Positions 38,904 through 47,240 of a stretch of DNA of 64,000 bases are shown here, piece by piece. The stretch is from Alphaproteobacteria bacterium (GTDB lineage Bacteria > Pseudomonadota > Alphaproteobacteria > Micropepsales > Micropepsaceae). The stretch covers positions 1-64,000 of the forward strand of contig CANJLC010000007.1 of assembly GCA_947475445.1 (NCBI GenBank), read 5' to 3'. The translations under genes and the position numbers were made by a program. A model generated the notes under the pieces. It saw only the letters and a list, made by a program, of their open reading frames with translations. It was not told the origin of the DNA and did no database searches. Position 1 is the stretch's first letter; each line of letters begins with the position of its first letter.

Positions 38904-40712
38904 ATGAGCCTGACCGCCGCGATACGGCGCGAATATATTTATGTCACCAGCATCCTTCGCACGGTGCTGATGCTGCGGCGGCTGAAGCCGGACGCAAGGC
39001 GCACCATCGTTGACATCGTCGAAGACTGGGCAAGGCGCACGCCCGATGCGCCCGCCTTATATTATCTCGAGCAGGTGATGACGTATGGCGCGCTGGAAGC
39101 GCGCGCCAACGCCTATGCGAACTGGGCGCTGTCCCTGAGCCTGAAGCAGGGCGACTGTGTGGCCCTTTTGATGGAGAACCGGCCGGATTTCATCTGCGCC
39201 TGGCTGGGAATGTTCAAGGCGGGCCTCTGCGTGGCGATGATCAACACCAACCAGCGCGGCGCGGCCCTGGCCCATTCCATCGAGATTGCCGGCGCCGCCC
39301 ATGTCATTGTCGGCAGCGAGCTTGCGGCCGTCCTGCCGGAAGCCGAACCCTTTTTTACCGTCAAGCCGCAGCTGTGGATTGAAGGCGCCGCACTCGGCCC
39401 GGCGAACGCCTCCGGCGATCCATCAAACCGCAATCTGGACGCCGCGCTCACCGACACAAGATCGCCAGGCCCCGGTCCGCGCGCCGGCGTGCGGCTAAAG
39501 GATCGCGCATTTTTCATTTACACCTCCGGCACCACCGGCCTGCCCAAGGCCGCCAATTTCAGCCATATGCGCATGCTCTTTATGATCTCGGGCTTCCTGG
39601 GCGGGCTGGAGCCCAACCGGCACGACCGCATCTACAACGCCCTGCCGCTCTATCATGCCACCGGCGGCATCTGCACCGCGGGCATGGCGCTGGCGCGGGG
39701 CGGCGCCATGATCCTGAAAAAGAAATTCTCGGTCAGCGAATTCTGGAGCGACATCCACAAATATGACGCCACCATGTTCACCTATATCGGCGAGCTTTGC
39801 CGCTATCTGCTGAACGCGCCGCCCGGCCCGCACGAGCGCGACCACCATGTGCGCGCCATCACCGGCAACGGCCTGCGCCCCGAAATCTGGCGGCAGTTTC
39901 AGAAGCGGTTCGCCATTCCCCGCATCGTGGAATTTTACGGCGCCACCGAAGGCAATGTCTCCATGCTGAATTATGACGGCACGGTGGGCGCGGTTGGGCG
40001 GGTGCCCGACTATATCCAGCCCATGCTGCCAACCCGGGTGGTGCGCTTCGACGTGGAAAAGGAAATGCCGGTGCGCGGCCCCGACGGGCTTTGCATCGAA
40101 TGCGAACCCACCGAAGTGGGCGAGGCGATCGGCGGCATCTCGCAGCGGGCCGGGCGCAATTTCGAGGGCTATACCAAGGCGGCCGAGACGGAAAAGAAAA
40201 TACTGCGCGATGTCTTCAAAAAGGGCGACGCCTGGTTTCGCACCGGCGATTTGATGCGGCGCGACGAACATGGCTATTTCTTTTTTGTCGACCGCATCGG
40301 CGACACGTTCCGCTGGAAGGGCGAGAATGTCGCCACCAGCGAAGTCACCCAGGCGCTCTCCACCGTGCCGGGCATATTGGAAGTCAATGTCTATGGCGTG
40401 ACGGTGCCGGGCATGGATGGCCGCGCCGGCATGGCGGCGCTGGTGGTGGATGGCAGTTTTGATATTGCCGGCCTGGCGCCGCGGCTGGCCGGACGCCTGG
40501 CGCATTATGAGCGTCCGGTGTTCCTCAGGCTGCAGCCGCAGATCGCCGTCACCGCCACCTTCAAGCAGCGCAAGATCGAGCTGGTAAAGGAAGGCTTTGA
40601 CCCCGCGGCCATAGCCGATCGGGTCTACTGGCTCAACCCGGCGACGCAGGCCTATGAGCCTCTGACTGCGGCGCTCCATGCGCTGATCGTGGAAGACCGC
40701 ATCAAGATTTAA
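38904..40712 (+). CDS. Long-chain acyl-CoA synthetase (FATP-type)
   Basis: A 602-residue AMP-forming ligase of the fatty acid transport protein / very-long-chain acyl-CoA synthetase family. The ATP motif is FFIYTSGTTGLPKAANFSH and the FATP motif is RFAIPRIVEFYGATEGNVSMLNYDG, followed by TGDLMRRDEHGYFFFVDRIGDTFRWKGENV and the C-terminal Lys domain. It activates imported or released fatty acids to acyl-CoA. The ATG at 38904 is preceded by AAGGCGCC. The stop shares TTAA with the convergent DUF3501 gene. Confidence 0.9.
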   Translation: MSLTAAIRREYIYVTSILRTVLMLRRLKPDARRTIVDIVEDWARRTPDAPALYYLEQVMTYGALEARANAYANWALSLSLKQGDCVALLMENRPDFICAWLGMFKAGLCVAMINTNQRGAALAHSIEIAGAAHVIVGSELAAVLPEAEPFFTVKPQLWIEGAALGPANASGDPSNRNLDAALTDTRSPGPGPRAGVRLKDRAFFIYTSGTTGLPKAANFSHMRMLFMISGFLGGLEPNRHDRIYNALPLYHATGGICTAGMALARGGAMILKKKFSVSEFWSDIHKYDATMFTYIGELCRYLLNAPPGPHERDHHVRAITGNGLRPEIWRQFQKRFAIPRIVEFYGATEGNVSMLNYDGTVGAVGRVPDYIQPMLPTRVVRFDVEKEMPVRGPDGLCIECEPTEVGEAIGGISQRAGRNFEGYTKAAETEKKILRDVFKKGDAWFRTGDLMRRDEHGYFFFVDRIGDTFRWKGENVATSEVTQALSTVPGILEVNVYGVTVPGMDGRAGMAALVVDGSFDIAGLAPRLAGRLAHYERPVFLRLQPQIAVTATFKQRKIELVKEGFDPAAIADRVYWLNPATQAYEPLTAALHALIVEDRIKI

Positions 40713-41296
40713 GTGAAATCCTTCGCCAGCGCGGCCTTGGTGTCGTCGCCCAGCACGGCCATATGGCCGTAATTGCTGTGCGCCACGCCGATAATGACGC
40801 GTTCGCTCCTGAAGCGCGCAATCTGTTCCTTGTTCAGCTTGAAACGCAGCCAATGCACCGATGAGGTCTTGCCGTCGGGCGTGGTGCGGTCGTCATATTC
40901 GGTCGGCGTGGCGGCAATTCTGTCGGGGCCGATTTCCATGAAGATGGCTTCTTCGATGCCGCCCAATGTCAGAAGGGTGTTGTGGCGGCGGGTTGCGTCT
41001 TCGATTTCCAGCATCATGGTGGCGATCAGCTCCTCGCCCTGCGGGATCAGGGGATTGTAGGCTTCCAGCTCGCCCGCCAGCTGCTCCTCGCCGCCTTTTT
41101 CGATGCGCAGCATTTCCTGCACCTGCAGCCACATGGTGGCGTAATTCTCGAAATAGAAAGTGGCGAAGGGACCCACTTCCACCCGGCGCAGTTTTTTCAG
41201 GGGAAGCAAATTCTTCTTCAGCGCATCACGCTGCTGGTCATATTCGGCTGCCGGAAGGATGTCGGCGCTGGTGATCTTGCGGGCGGTCTGTGGCAT
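40709..41296 (-). CDS. DUF3501 family protein
   Basis: A 195-residue cytosolic protein with KITSADILPAAEYDQQRDALKKNLLPLKKLRRVEVGPFATFYFENYATMWLQVQEML at the N-terminus, and EEAIFMEIG and ARFRSERVIIGVAHSNYGHMAVL further on, matching the uncharacterised DUF3501 family. Its start follows the stop of the Fe-S oxidoreductase gene without any gap, so the two are tightly coupled. Genes of this kind often sit next to rubrerythrin, as here, hinting at an oxidative-stress or redox partnership. The function is unknown. Confidence 0.82.
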   Translation of the reverse strand: MPQTARKITSADILPAAEYDQQRDALKKNLLPLKKLRRVEVGPFATFYFENYATMWLQVQEMLRIEKGGEEQLAGELEAYNPLIPQGEELIATMMLEIEDATRRHNTLLTLGGIEEAIFMEIGPDRIAATPTEYDDRTTPDGKTSSVHWLRFKLNKEQIARFRSERVIIGVAHSNYGHMAVLGDDTKAALAKDFT

Positions 41297-42631
41297 CTAA
41301 TCCTCGATCAATCCATAAGCCCGCGCCATGATCTGGATGGGGTGTTCGGGTTCACGCGCCGGCGTTTCCGTGTGATGAAAAATATGCTGTGCCGCCAGCG
41401 GGCAGTCCGACACGATATGGCCGCGCTGTTGCGTGTTGGCCGCCTTGAATACGGGCCGCCCCACTTTCACTGCCAGGTCGTGGGTGGGCCTCACCACGCC
41501 GAAAGTGCCGCCATGGCCGGAGCAACGCTCAATCACATCGACGGGGGTGTCGGGAATGAGCCTGAGCATTTCCGCAGCCTTGGGTCCCATATTCTGGGCG
41601 CGGGCATGGCAGGCCAGGTGCACCGTGACGCCTTCGGGCAAGGGTTTCAGGCCATGCGGCAGGCCCTCATTCTTGGCGACATCCACCACATATTCGTCAA
41701 TGTCATACGTGGCTTCGGCCACGCGCTTGACGTCTGCATTGTCCGGGCAGACCAGGGCCCATTCGAATTTCAGCATCAAGCCGCAGGAGGCGGTGAGCGC
41801 GACAATGTCGAAGCCATCGTCAATCAGCTTGACCAGTTCCTTGGAAACCTTCGCGGCATTCTCAGCCACGCGCGACAGTTCCGCCTGCTCCAGGAAGGGC
41901 ATGCCGCAACAGCCGGGGTATGCGGTTTTGGTTTCAACACCGATATGGTTGAGCACATCGCGCGCTGCCAGGCCGGTGACCGGCTTGTTGTAATTGACAA
42001 AGCAGGTGGCATAGAGCGCCGCCTTGCGCTTGCCATAGGCAGGCGCGGACGGATTCGGCGTGGCGGGATCGGCCTTGTCCGCCGAAACGAAAGTGCGGCT
42101 GTGGAATTTCGGCAGGTCCGCCCTGGCGTCGATGCCGGCGATTTTCTCCATCACGGCCCGCACCGGCCTGTTGGATTTGTCGGAGGCCCAGTTGATGACG
42201 GGGGATGCGACACGCGCCAGCGTGCCGTTGCGGTCCATTTCCGCCAGCTGGCTCTGCGTGAAAGAGGTCTTGCCCTGCTTGGTTTCGACAAAACGGTGCC
42301 GCAGCATCAGGTGGGGAAAATCGAGCTGGAAAGGATGCGGCGGCACATAAGGGCACTTTGTCATAAAGCACATGTCGCAAAGCGTGCAGGCTTCCACGAC
42401 AGGCTGAAAATCGTCCGATTTCACATCGGACAGTTCCTCATTCGGGCTGGTGTCGATCAGGTCGAACAGGCGCGGGAAGGAGTCGCAAAGATTGAAACAG
42501 CGGCGGCAGCCATGACAGATGTCGAAGACCCGGCGCATTTCCTCGTCCAGTTTCGCCGCATCGGCAAAATCCGGATTCTGCCAGTCGATGATGTGGCGGG
42601 TCGGGGCGCCGAGGCTGCCTTCACCAGTCAT
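41297..42631 (-). CDS. Heterodisulfide-reductase-like Fe-S oxidoreductase (GlpC/HdrD type)
   Basis: About 444 residues. The N-terminus carries two [4Fe-4S] motifs, CHGCRRCFNLC and CTLCDMCFMTKCP. The C-terminal half has two CCG-type cysteine clusters, with YPGCCGMPFLEQAE and IERCSGHGGTFGVV, plus LYATCFVNYN and LTASCGLMLKF. This resembles GlpC/HdrD-type subunits that pass electrons between a membrane quinone or flavoprotein and a disulfide-like centre. No catalytic flavoprotein is adjacent. The ATG at 42631 precedes the conserved region; upstream the frame runs into a dispersed repeat and cannot be real. Confidence 0.85.
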   Translation of the reverse strand: MTGEGSLGAPTRHIIDWQNPDFADAAKLDEEMRRVFDICHGCRRCFNLCDSFPRLFDLIDTSPNEELSDVKSDDFQPVVEACTLCDMCFMTKCPYVPPHPFQLDFPHLMLRHRFVETKQGKTSFTQSQLAEMDRNGTLARVASPVINWASDKSNRPVRAVMEKIAGIDARADLPKFHSRTFVSADKADPATPNPSAPAYGKRKAALYATCFVNYNKPVTGLAARDVLNHIGVETKTAYPGCCGMPFLEQAELSRVAENAAKVSKELVKLIDDGFDIVALTASCGLMLKFEWALVCPDNADVKRVAEATYDIDEYVVDVAKNEGLPHGLKPLPEGVTVHLACHARAQNMGPKAAEMLRLIPDTPVDVIERCSGHGGTFGVVRPTHDLAVKVGRPVFKAANTQQRGHIVSDCPLAAQHIFHHTETPAREPEHPIQIMARAYGLIED

Positions 42632-42646
42632 GGATGATCCATTCCA

Positions 42647-42684
42647 GAAAAATAATGGCTGCGCAGAAAATTCCGCGCAGCCAT
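42647..42684 (-). terminator. Rho-independent terminator after rubrerythrin
   Basis: On the minus strand ATGGCTGCGC (42684-42675) pairs with GCGCAGCCAT (42664-42655) across a 10-base loop and is followed by TATTTTT. It lies about 100 bases past the rubrerythrin stop, before the Fe-S oxidoreductase start, so the two are largely separate transcripts. Confidence 0.7.
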
Positions 42685-42711
42685 CATCACATGCGCAGGC
42701 CCCTCGCCTTA

Positions 42712-42781
42712 ACTCGGGGCATTCGACGCTCGAAATGGTCCACCGGACCATTTCGCCCGCTTTGCGGGACGCGCCTCATTA
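42712..42781. repeat. Dispersed bimodular palindromic repeat, copy 2
   Basis: The core CGAAATGGTCC (42731-42741) / GGACCATTTCG (42745-42755) is identical to copy 1 read on the opposite strand. The adjacent second hairpin here is CCCGC-TTT-GCGGG (42756-42768), against TTCGC-TAC-GCGAA in copy 1: both arms changed together. It abuts the stop codon of rubrerythrin. Confidence 0.75.
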
Positions 42782-43201
42782 CTTGCCGAGTGAATCAAGG
42801 GCTTTCTGAAAGCGGCCGGCATGACTCTTTTCCGCCTTGGCCAGGGTCTCGAACCAGTCGGCGATTTCGTCAAAGCCTTCGCCGCGCGCGGTCTTGGCCA
42901 TGCCCGGATACATGTCGGTATATTCGTGGGTCTCGCCCGCGATGGAAGCCTTGAGGTTGGCGTCGGTGGCGCCGATCGGTTCGCCCGTGGCCGGATCGCC
43001 CACTTCTTCCAGATATTCCAGATGGCCATGCGCATGGCCGGTCTCGCCTTCGGCGGTGGAGCGGAACACGGCGGCGACGTCATTGAAGCCTTCGACATCG
43101 GCCTTCTGCGCGAAATACAGATAGCGGCGATTGGCCTGGCTTTCGCCGGCAAACGCCTCTTTGAGGTTTTCCCAGGTCTTGGTGTCTTTGAGGGCGGGCA
43201 T
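42779..43201 (-). CDS. Rubrerythrin (ferritin-like diiron protein)
   Basis: A 140-residue ferritin-like protein. The four-helix diiron site is visible: Glu in [21 protein letters not shown], the E-x2-H block [17 protein letters not shown], Glu in [18 protein letters not shown], and [20 protein letters not shown]. There is no C-terminal rubredoxin domain, so it belongs to the short, rubredoxin-less group. Such proteins reduce peroxide using iron. The start ATG at 43201 is behind a clear AAGGAG. An Irr-box palindrome lies 64 bases upstream, next to a TTGACA -35-like sequence. Confidence 0.9.
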   Translation of the reverse strand: MPALKDTKTWENLKEAFAGESQANRRYLYFAQKADVEGFNDVAAVFRSTAEGETGHAHGHLEYLEEVGDPATGEPIGATDANLKASIAGETHEYTDMYPGMAKTARGEGFDEIADWFETLAKAEKSHAGRFQKALDSLGK

Positions 43202-43264
43202 GGCAATCTCCTTGAGGCTGAACGGGGGCAAGCTTGGGCGCGTGCAGCGGCCCTGTCAAGTAGT

Positions 43265-43279
43265 TTAGAATAATTCTAA
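43265..43279. promoter_or_regulatory. Irr box upstream of rubrerythrin
   Basis: TTAGAATAATTCTAA, a perfect 7-1-7 palindrome, extends to TTTAGAA on the left. It matches the iron-control element bound by Irr in alphaproteobacteria. It lies between the irr stop and the rubrerythrin start, five bases upstream of a TTGACA (43254-43259 on the minus strand). Confidence 0.75.
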
Positions 43280-43293
43280 GTCGAGAATCGCTC

Positions 43294-43725
43294 TCAGGAC
43301 CGCCTGATTCGGACAACCACATCCACCCGGTCCACCGTCATGCCGGGGGGGGCGGTGGGAACCCCGGCCACGGTGATGGTTTCGCCGGGAATGTCGATCA
43401 GCATGCCTTCATCTTCCAGGAAGAAATGCTGGTGATCGCCGGTGTTGGTGTCGAAATAGCCGCGCGCCGCATCGACGATGACCTGGCGCAAAAGCCCCGC
43501 CTGGGTGAACTGGTGCAGGGTGTTGTAGACCGTGGCCAGCGACACTTTGATGCCCGCTTCCACCACTTCGTCGTGCAGGCTTTCCGCCGTGACATGCCGG
43601 TCCGGGCCGCCAAACAAATGGCTGGCCAGCTCCAGGCGCTGGCGGGTGGGACGAAGGCCGGCCAGGCGCAGCTTTTCCGCGGCAAAGGGCGCCGCCACGG
43701 CATTTTCATGCATCGTTTTGCCCAT
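43294..43725 (-). CDS. irr: Fur-family iron response regulator, Irr type
   Basis: A 143-residue Fur-superfamily regulator with the winged-helix segment [45 protein letters not shown], and the dimerisation part [27 protein letters not shown]. The DTNT-x-DHxHFF block in place of the usual CxxC zinc sites is typical of Irr, the heme-responsive repressor/activator of iron genes in alphaproteobacteria. Irr boxes flank the gene on both sides: one downstream before rubrerythrin, one upstream in the gap shared with fabA. That suggests autoregulation and direct control of rubrerythrin. Confidence 0.85.
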   Translation of the reverse strand: MGKTMHENAVAAPFAAEKLRLAGLRPTRQRLELASHLFGGPDRHVTAESLHDEVVEAGIKVSLATVYNTLHQFTQAGLLRQVIVDAARGYFDTNTGDHQHFFLEDEGMLIDIPGETITVAGVPTAPPGMTVDRVDVVVRIRRS

Positions 43726-43790
43726 CAGGTTCTCCTGTCAGGCGGCTGCCAAAGCCTCCTGATCCCTGCTAGAGTTGAGCAGCCTAAACG

Positions 43791-43805
43791 TTAGAACGTC
43801 TCTAA
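43791..43805. promoter_or_regulatory. Imperfect Irr box between irr and fabA
   Basis: TTAGAACGTCTCTAA keeps both TTAGA / TCTAA half-sites with the same 15-base spacing as the box before rubrerythrin, but the middle differs. It lies 65 bases upstream of irr and about 96 bases upstream of fabA, so it could act on either. Confidence 0.55.
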
Positions 43806-43901
43806 GCAAGAAACGGCACAAAAGCCGGTTGGTACGGTGGTTCAGGCCGCCCATTTCTTGTATTTGCCGCAGCATCGCCGTCTTCAATTAAGGACAGGAC
43901 A

Positions 43902-44459
43902 TTGGACAAGCCGCTCAGGAAATCGAGTTTTGACAAGGACGGACTTCTGGCCTGCGCGCGCGGCGAGTTGTTCGGACCCGGTAACGCCCAATTGCCGATG
44001 CCGCCGATGCTGATGTTCGACCGCATTACCTCCATTACCGAAGATGGCGGCGAAGACGGCAAGGGCCAGGTGATCGCCGAGCTGGATGTGAATCCCAATC
44101 TCTGGTTTTTCAAATGCCATTTCGAAGGTGATCCCGTGATGCCCGGCTGCCTGGGGCTTGATGCGCTTTGGCAGATGGTGGGTTTCTTCCTGGGCTGGAT
44201 GGGCGGCATTGGCCGCGGCCGTGCGCTCGGCGTGGACGAAGTGAAATTCACCGGCATGGTTTTGCCGGACGCCAAGCGGGTTACCTATATCGTCAACCTC
44301 AAGCGCGTGATCATGCGCCGCCTGGTGCTGGGCATCGCCGATGGCGTGATGAAGGTTGACGGCAAGGTCATTTATGAGGCCAAGGGTCTGCGCGTTGGTC
44401 TGTTCACGGATGCGGCGGCGGCATTGGCCCAGAATTCAAGCGCGCCTGCTTCGGTCTAG
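43902..44459 (+). CDS. fabA: 3-hydroxydecanoyl-ACP dehydratase/isomerase
   Basis: A 185-residue dehydratase that also isomerises trans-2 to cis-3-decenoyl-ACP, the branch point to unsaturated fatty acids. The active-site His is H73 in [14 protein letters not shown] and the catalytic Asp is D87 in GLDALWQM. The start is a TTG at 43902 behind AAGGACAGGAC; the family N-terminus fits it and no ATG is nearby. It heads fabA-fabB-fabI. An imperfect Irr box lies about 100 bases upstream. Confidence 0.95.
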   Translation: MDKPLRKSSFDKDGLLACARGELFGPGNAQLPMPPMLMFDRITSITEDGGEDGKGQVIAELDVNPNLWFFKCHFEGDPVMPGCLGLDALWQMVGFFLGWMGGIGRGRALGVDEVKFTGMVLPDAKRVTYIVNLKRVIMRRLVLGIADGVMKVDGKVIYEAKGLRVGLFTDAAAALAQNSSAPASV

Positions 44460-44477
44460 GCCGATTTCGAGGTTTTC

Positions 44478-45698
44478 ATGAAAAGAGTGGTCGTCACGGG
44501 CCTGGGCATTGTTTCGTCCATTGGCAACAATGCCGATGAAGTCACGCAGTCGCTGCGTGATGCCAAATCCGGCATTGTCGCGGCGGAGGATTATATCCGC
44601 CTGGGTTTTCGCAGCCAGGTGCATGGCTCCCTCAAGATCAATCTCGACGAAGTGGTGGACCGCCGTGCCCGCCGTTTCCAGGGCGATGGCGCCGGCTATT
44701 GCTGGGTGGCGATGAATCAGGCGATTGCTGATGCCGGCCTCACCGAAGCCGATATTTCCAATCCGCGCACCGGATTGATCGTGGGCTCCGGCGGGCCTTC
44801 GACAAAAGCCATTGTCACCGCCGCCGACACCACGCGCGAAAACAAAAGCCCCAAACGCATCGGGCCTTTCGCGGTGCCCAAGGCGATGTCGTCCACCTGT
44901 TCGGCCAATCTTTCCACCTGGTTCAAGACCAAGGGCGTGAATTATTCCATTTCCTCCGCCTGCTCGACCTCGGCCAACTGCATCGGCAACGCCTTTGAAA
45001 TGATCCAGTGGGGCAAGCAGGACATGATGTTCGCTGGCGGCGGCGAAGAGCTGGACTGGACGCTTTCCGAATTGTTCGACGCCATGGGCGCCATGTCGTC
45101 CAAGTTCAACGACACGCCGCAAAAGGCCTCCCGCGCCTATGACAAGAACCGCGACGGCTTTGTGATTTCCGGCGGCGGCGGCATCCTGGTTCTGGAAGAG
45201 CTGGAACATGCCAAGGCGCGCGGCGCCAAGATCTATGCTGAACTGGTGGGTTATGGCGCCACGGCTGACGGCGCCGACATGGTGGCCCCCTCAGGCGAAG
45301 GCGCGGTGCGCTGCATGCAGATGGCGCTGGCGAATGTGAAGGGGCCGGTGGACTACATCAATCCGCACGCCACCTCGACCCCGGTGGGCGATATTCCCGA
45401 GATCAACGCCATCAAAATCGTGTTCGGCGACAAGATCCCGCCCATCAGCGCCACCAAGTCGCTGACCGGCCATGCGCAAGGCGCGGCCGGCGTGCATGAG
45501 GCGATCTATACGCTCCTGATGATGCAGGCCGGCTTCATCTGCGAAAGCGCCAATATCGAGGAACTCGATCCCGCCGTGGAAGGCGCCAATATCGTGCGCC
45601 AGCGCATCGACAACGCCGTGATCAATACCGCCTTGTCCAACAGTTTCGGCTTCGGCGGCACCAATGCCTCGCTGGTCTTTCAGCGCTATCAGAAGTGA
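44478..45698 (+). CDS. fabB: 3-oxoacyl-ACP synthase I (KAS I)
   Basis: A 406-residue elongating condensing enzyme. The Cys-His-His triad is C162 ([15 protein letters not shown]), H297 ([12 protein letters not shown]) and H332 ([15 protein letters not shown]). [21 protein letters not shown] and [14 protein letters not shown] are the usual ends. FabB extends the cis-3-decenoyl-ACP made by FabA, so the pair supports the oxygen-independent route to unsaturated fatty acids. It starts 18 bases after fabA. Confidence 0.96.
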   Translation: MKRVVVTGLGIVSSIGNNADEVTQSLRDAKSGIVAAEDYIRLGFRSQVHGSLKINLDEVVDRRARRFQGDGAGYCWVAMNQAIADAGLTEADISNPRTGLIVGSGGPSTKAIVTAADTTRENKSPKRIGPFAVPKAMSSTCSANLSTWFKTKGVNYSISSACSTSANCIGNAFEMIQWGKQDMMFAGGGEELDWTLSELFDAMGAMSSKFNDTPQKASRAYDKNRDGFVISGGGGILVLEELEHAKARGAKIYAELVGYGATADGADMVAPSGEGAVRCMQMALANVKGPVDYINPHATSTPVGDIPEINAIKIVFGDKIPPISATKSLTGHAQGAAGVHEAIYTLLMMQAGFICESANIEELDPAVEGANIVRQRIDNAVINTALSNSFGFGGTNASLVFQRYQK

Positions 45699-45707
45699 TG
45701 TCCCAAA

Positions 45708-46586
45708 ATGGAACAGAAAACCCCACGCGAGGACATGATGCCTGAAGCCAAAACGGGACTGATGGCGGGCAAGCGTGGCCTGATCATGGGGGTCGCAAAC
45801 GACCATTCCATCGCCTGGGGCATCGCCCAGATGCTGGCCGGGCAGGGCGCCGAGCTGGCCTTTACCTACCAGGGTGACGCCCAGGCCAAGCGGCTGAAGC
45901 CGCTGGCGGCTTCCATTGGCGCGTCCATCATCCTTCCCGCCGATGTCGAGAATGACGACCAGATCGACAGCGTCTTCGCCGCCCTGGAAAAACAATGGGG
46001 CAGCATCGACTTCCTGGTGCACGCCATCGCTTTCTCCGACCGCGAGGAATTGAAGGGCCGCTATGTCGACACGACGCGCCAGAACTTCCTGAAAACCCTT
46101 GATATCAGCTGTTATTCCTTCACCGCCGTGGCGCGCCGGGCCGCCGCCATGATGAACAAGGGCGGCGCCATGGTGACGCTGACTTACCTTGGCGCCCAGC
46201 GCGTCATGCCCAACTACAATGTGATGGGCGTGGCCAAGGCGGCCCTCGAAGCCTCTGTGCGCTATCTCGCGGCGGACCTGGGTCAGGATGACATTCGCGT
46301 CAACGCGATTTCCGCCGGCCCCATGCGCACCCTTGCGGGCAGCGCGGTGGGCGACGCGCGCATGGTGTTCAAGTGGAACAAGAGCCATGCCCCCCTCAAG
46401 CGCTCCGTGGAACTTAACCATGTCGGCGGGGCGGCACTGTACTTGCTTAGTGGCCTATCGGGCGGTGTTACCGGCGAAGTGCATTTCGTCGACGCCGGCT
46501 TCAACGTTGTCGGCATGCCGCCGACCGCGGATTTGAAGGGCTGGACGCCCCCGGAGAATGGTCATGACGAAACAGGTGCTTCATAA
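45708..46586 (+). CDS. fabI: Enoyl-ACP reductase FabI (NADH)
   Basis: A 292-residue short-chain dehydrogenase-type reductase for the last step of each elongation cycle. It has the FabI nucleotide loop GLIMGVANDHSIAWGIAQ, AFTYQGDAQAKRL, VHAIAFSDREELKGRY, and the Tyr-x6-Lys active site in NYNVMGVAKAALEASVRY. SAGPMRTLAGSAV follows. This is the triclosan-sensitive FabI type. It lies nine bases after fabB and overlaps the start of the DUF4893 gene by about 23 bases, so the four are one operon. Confidence 0.95.
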   Translation: MEQKTPREDMMPEAKTGLMAGKRGLIMGVANDHSIAWGIAQMLAGQGAELAFTYQGDAQAKRLKPLAASIGASIILPADVENDDQIDSVFAALEKQWGSIDFLVHAIAFSDREELKGRYVDTTRQNFLKTLDISCYSFTAVARRAAAMMNKGGAMVTLTYLGAQRVMPNYNVMGVAKAALEASVRYLAADLGQDDIRVNAISAGPMRTLAGSAVGDARMVFKWNKSHAPLKRSVELNHVGGAALYLLSGLSGGVTGEVHFVDAGFNVVGMPPTADLKGWTPPENGHDETGAS

Positions 46587-47172
46587 GAGTATTCTTGGTC
46601 TTGCCGCGCTCGCGGCGCTGACGGGAAGCGCAAGCGCAGGCTGGCGCGAAAATATCACCGATTATGATTCCGGCCGCCTTACCAGCCTGGAACAATCGCG
46701 CTCCGATGCCATTCAACAGGCGCAGACCCGCGGCGGCAGCGGCGATTTCTCGGCCATCAAGCAGACATTCGAGCCCGAAGCCCATGGCGTGCCGGAACGC
46801 GCGCTGTATGGCACCTGGCGTTGCCGCCAGATGAAACTGGGCGGCATGACCGGCTATGCCGTGTTCAGCTGGTTCCCCTGCCGCATTTCGAAAGTGAATG
46901 GCGGCGTGTGGTTCGAGAAACAGGGCACCCAGCGCATGGCGGGCTGGCTCTATCCCGAAAATGGCGGGCTGTGGGTTTATCTCGGCGCCCAGAGCGCGCG
47001 CGGCGAACCGCTGCATCGTTATTCCGGCCGCTACCCTTCGGTGGGCGCGACCACCACGCCGGACGACCAGGTGGGCGCACTGGTGGGCATTGGTCCCAAC
47101 ATGCTGCGCATAGATTTGCCCGCGCCGGCGACACAGGAATCGGATTTCGACTCCATTCAGCTGGTGCGATAA
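46564..47172 (+). CDS. DUF4893-domain exported protein
   Basis: About 202 residues with a signal peptide (LHKSILGLAALAALTGSASAGW) and the domain RENITDYDSGRLTSLEQSRSDA, followed by ALYGTWRCRQMKLGGM, AVFSWFPCRIS and RYSGRYPSVGA. Two Cys (WRCRQ, FPCRI) could form a disulfide. This matches the DUF4893 family of periplasmic proteins of unknown function. ATG at 46564 is preferred because GGAG lies at a normal distance; an ATG six bases upstream is too close to it. A terminator follows the gene. Confidence 0.75.
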   Translation: MTKQVLHKSILGLAALAALTGSASAGWRENITDYDSGRLTSLEQSRSDAIQQAQTRGGSGDFSAIKQTFEPEAHGVPERALYGTWRCRQMKLGGMTGYAVFSWFPCRISKVNGGVWFEKQGTQRMAGWLYPENGGLWVYLGAQSARGEPLHRYSGRYPSVGATTTPDDQVGALVGIGPNMLRIDLPAPATQESDFDSIQLVR

Positions 47173-47202
47173 CGCTTAACGATGCTGCGGGGACAGTGTG
47201 AT

Positions 47203-47240
47203 TTTGGCCGTCAGGTAAACCACCTGGCGGCCAAATTCTT
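47203..47240 (+). terminator. Terminator of the fab operon
   Basis: A 14-bp stem TTTGGCCGTCAGGT (47203-47216) with ACCTGGCGGCCAAA (47222-47235), one G-U pair, is followed by TTCTT on the plus strand. It sits between the convergent DUF4893 gene and carA and may act in both directions. Confidence 0.7.

Noticed and set aside
42632-42751. A longer N-terminus for the Fe-S oxidoreductase gene
   Set aside because: The extension is a translation of the dispersed repeat and the terminator, gives no conserved residues, and its first codons (MVRWTIS) recur at the other repeat copy.
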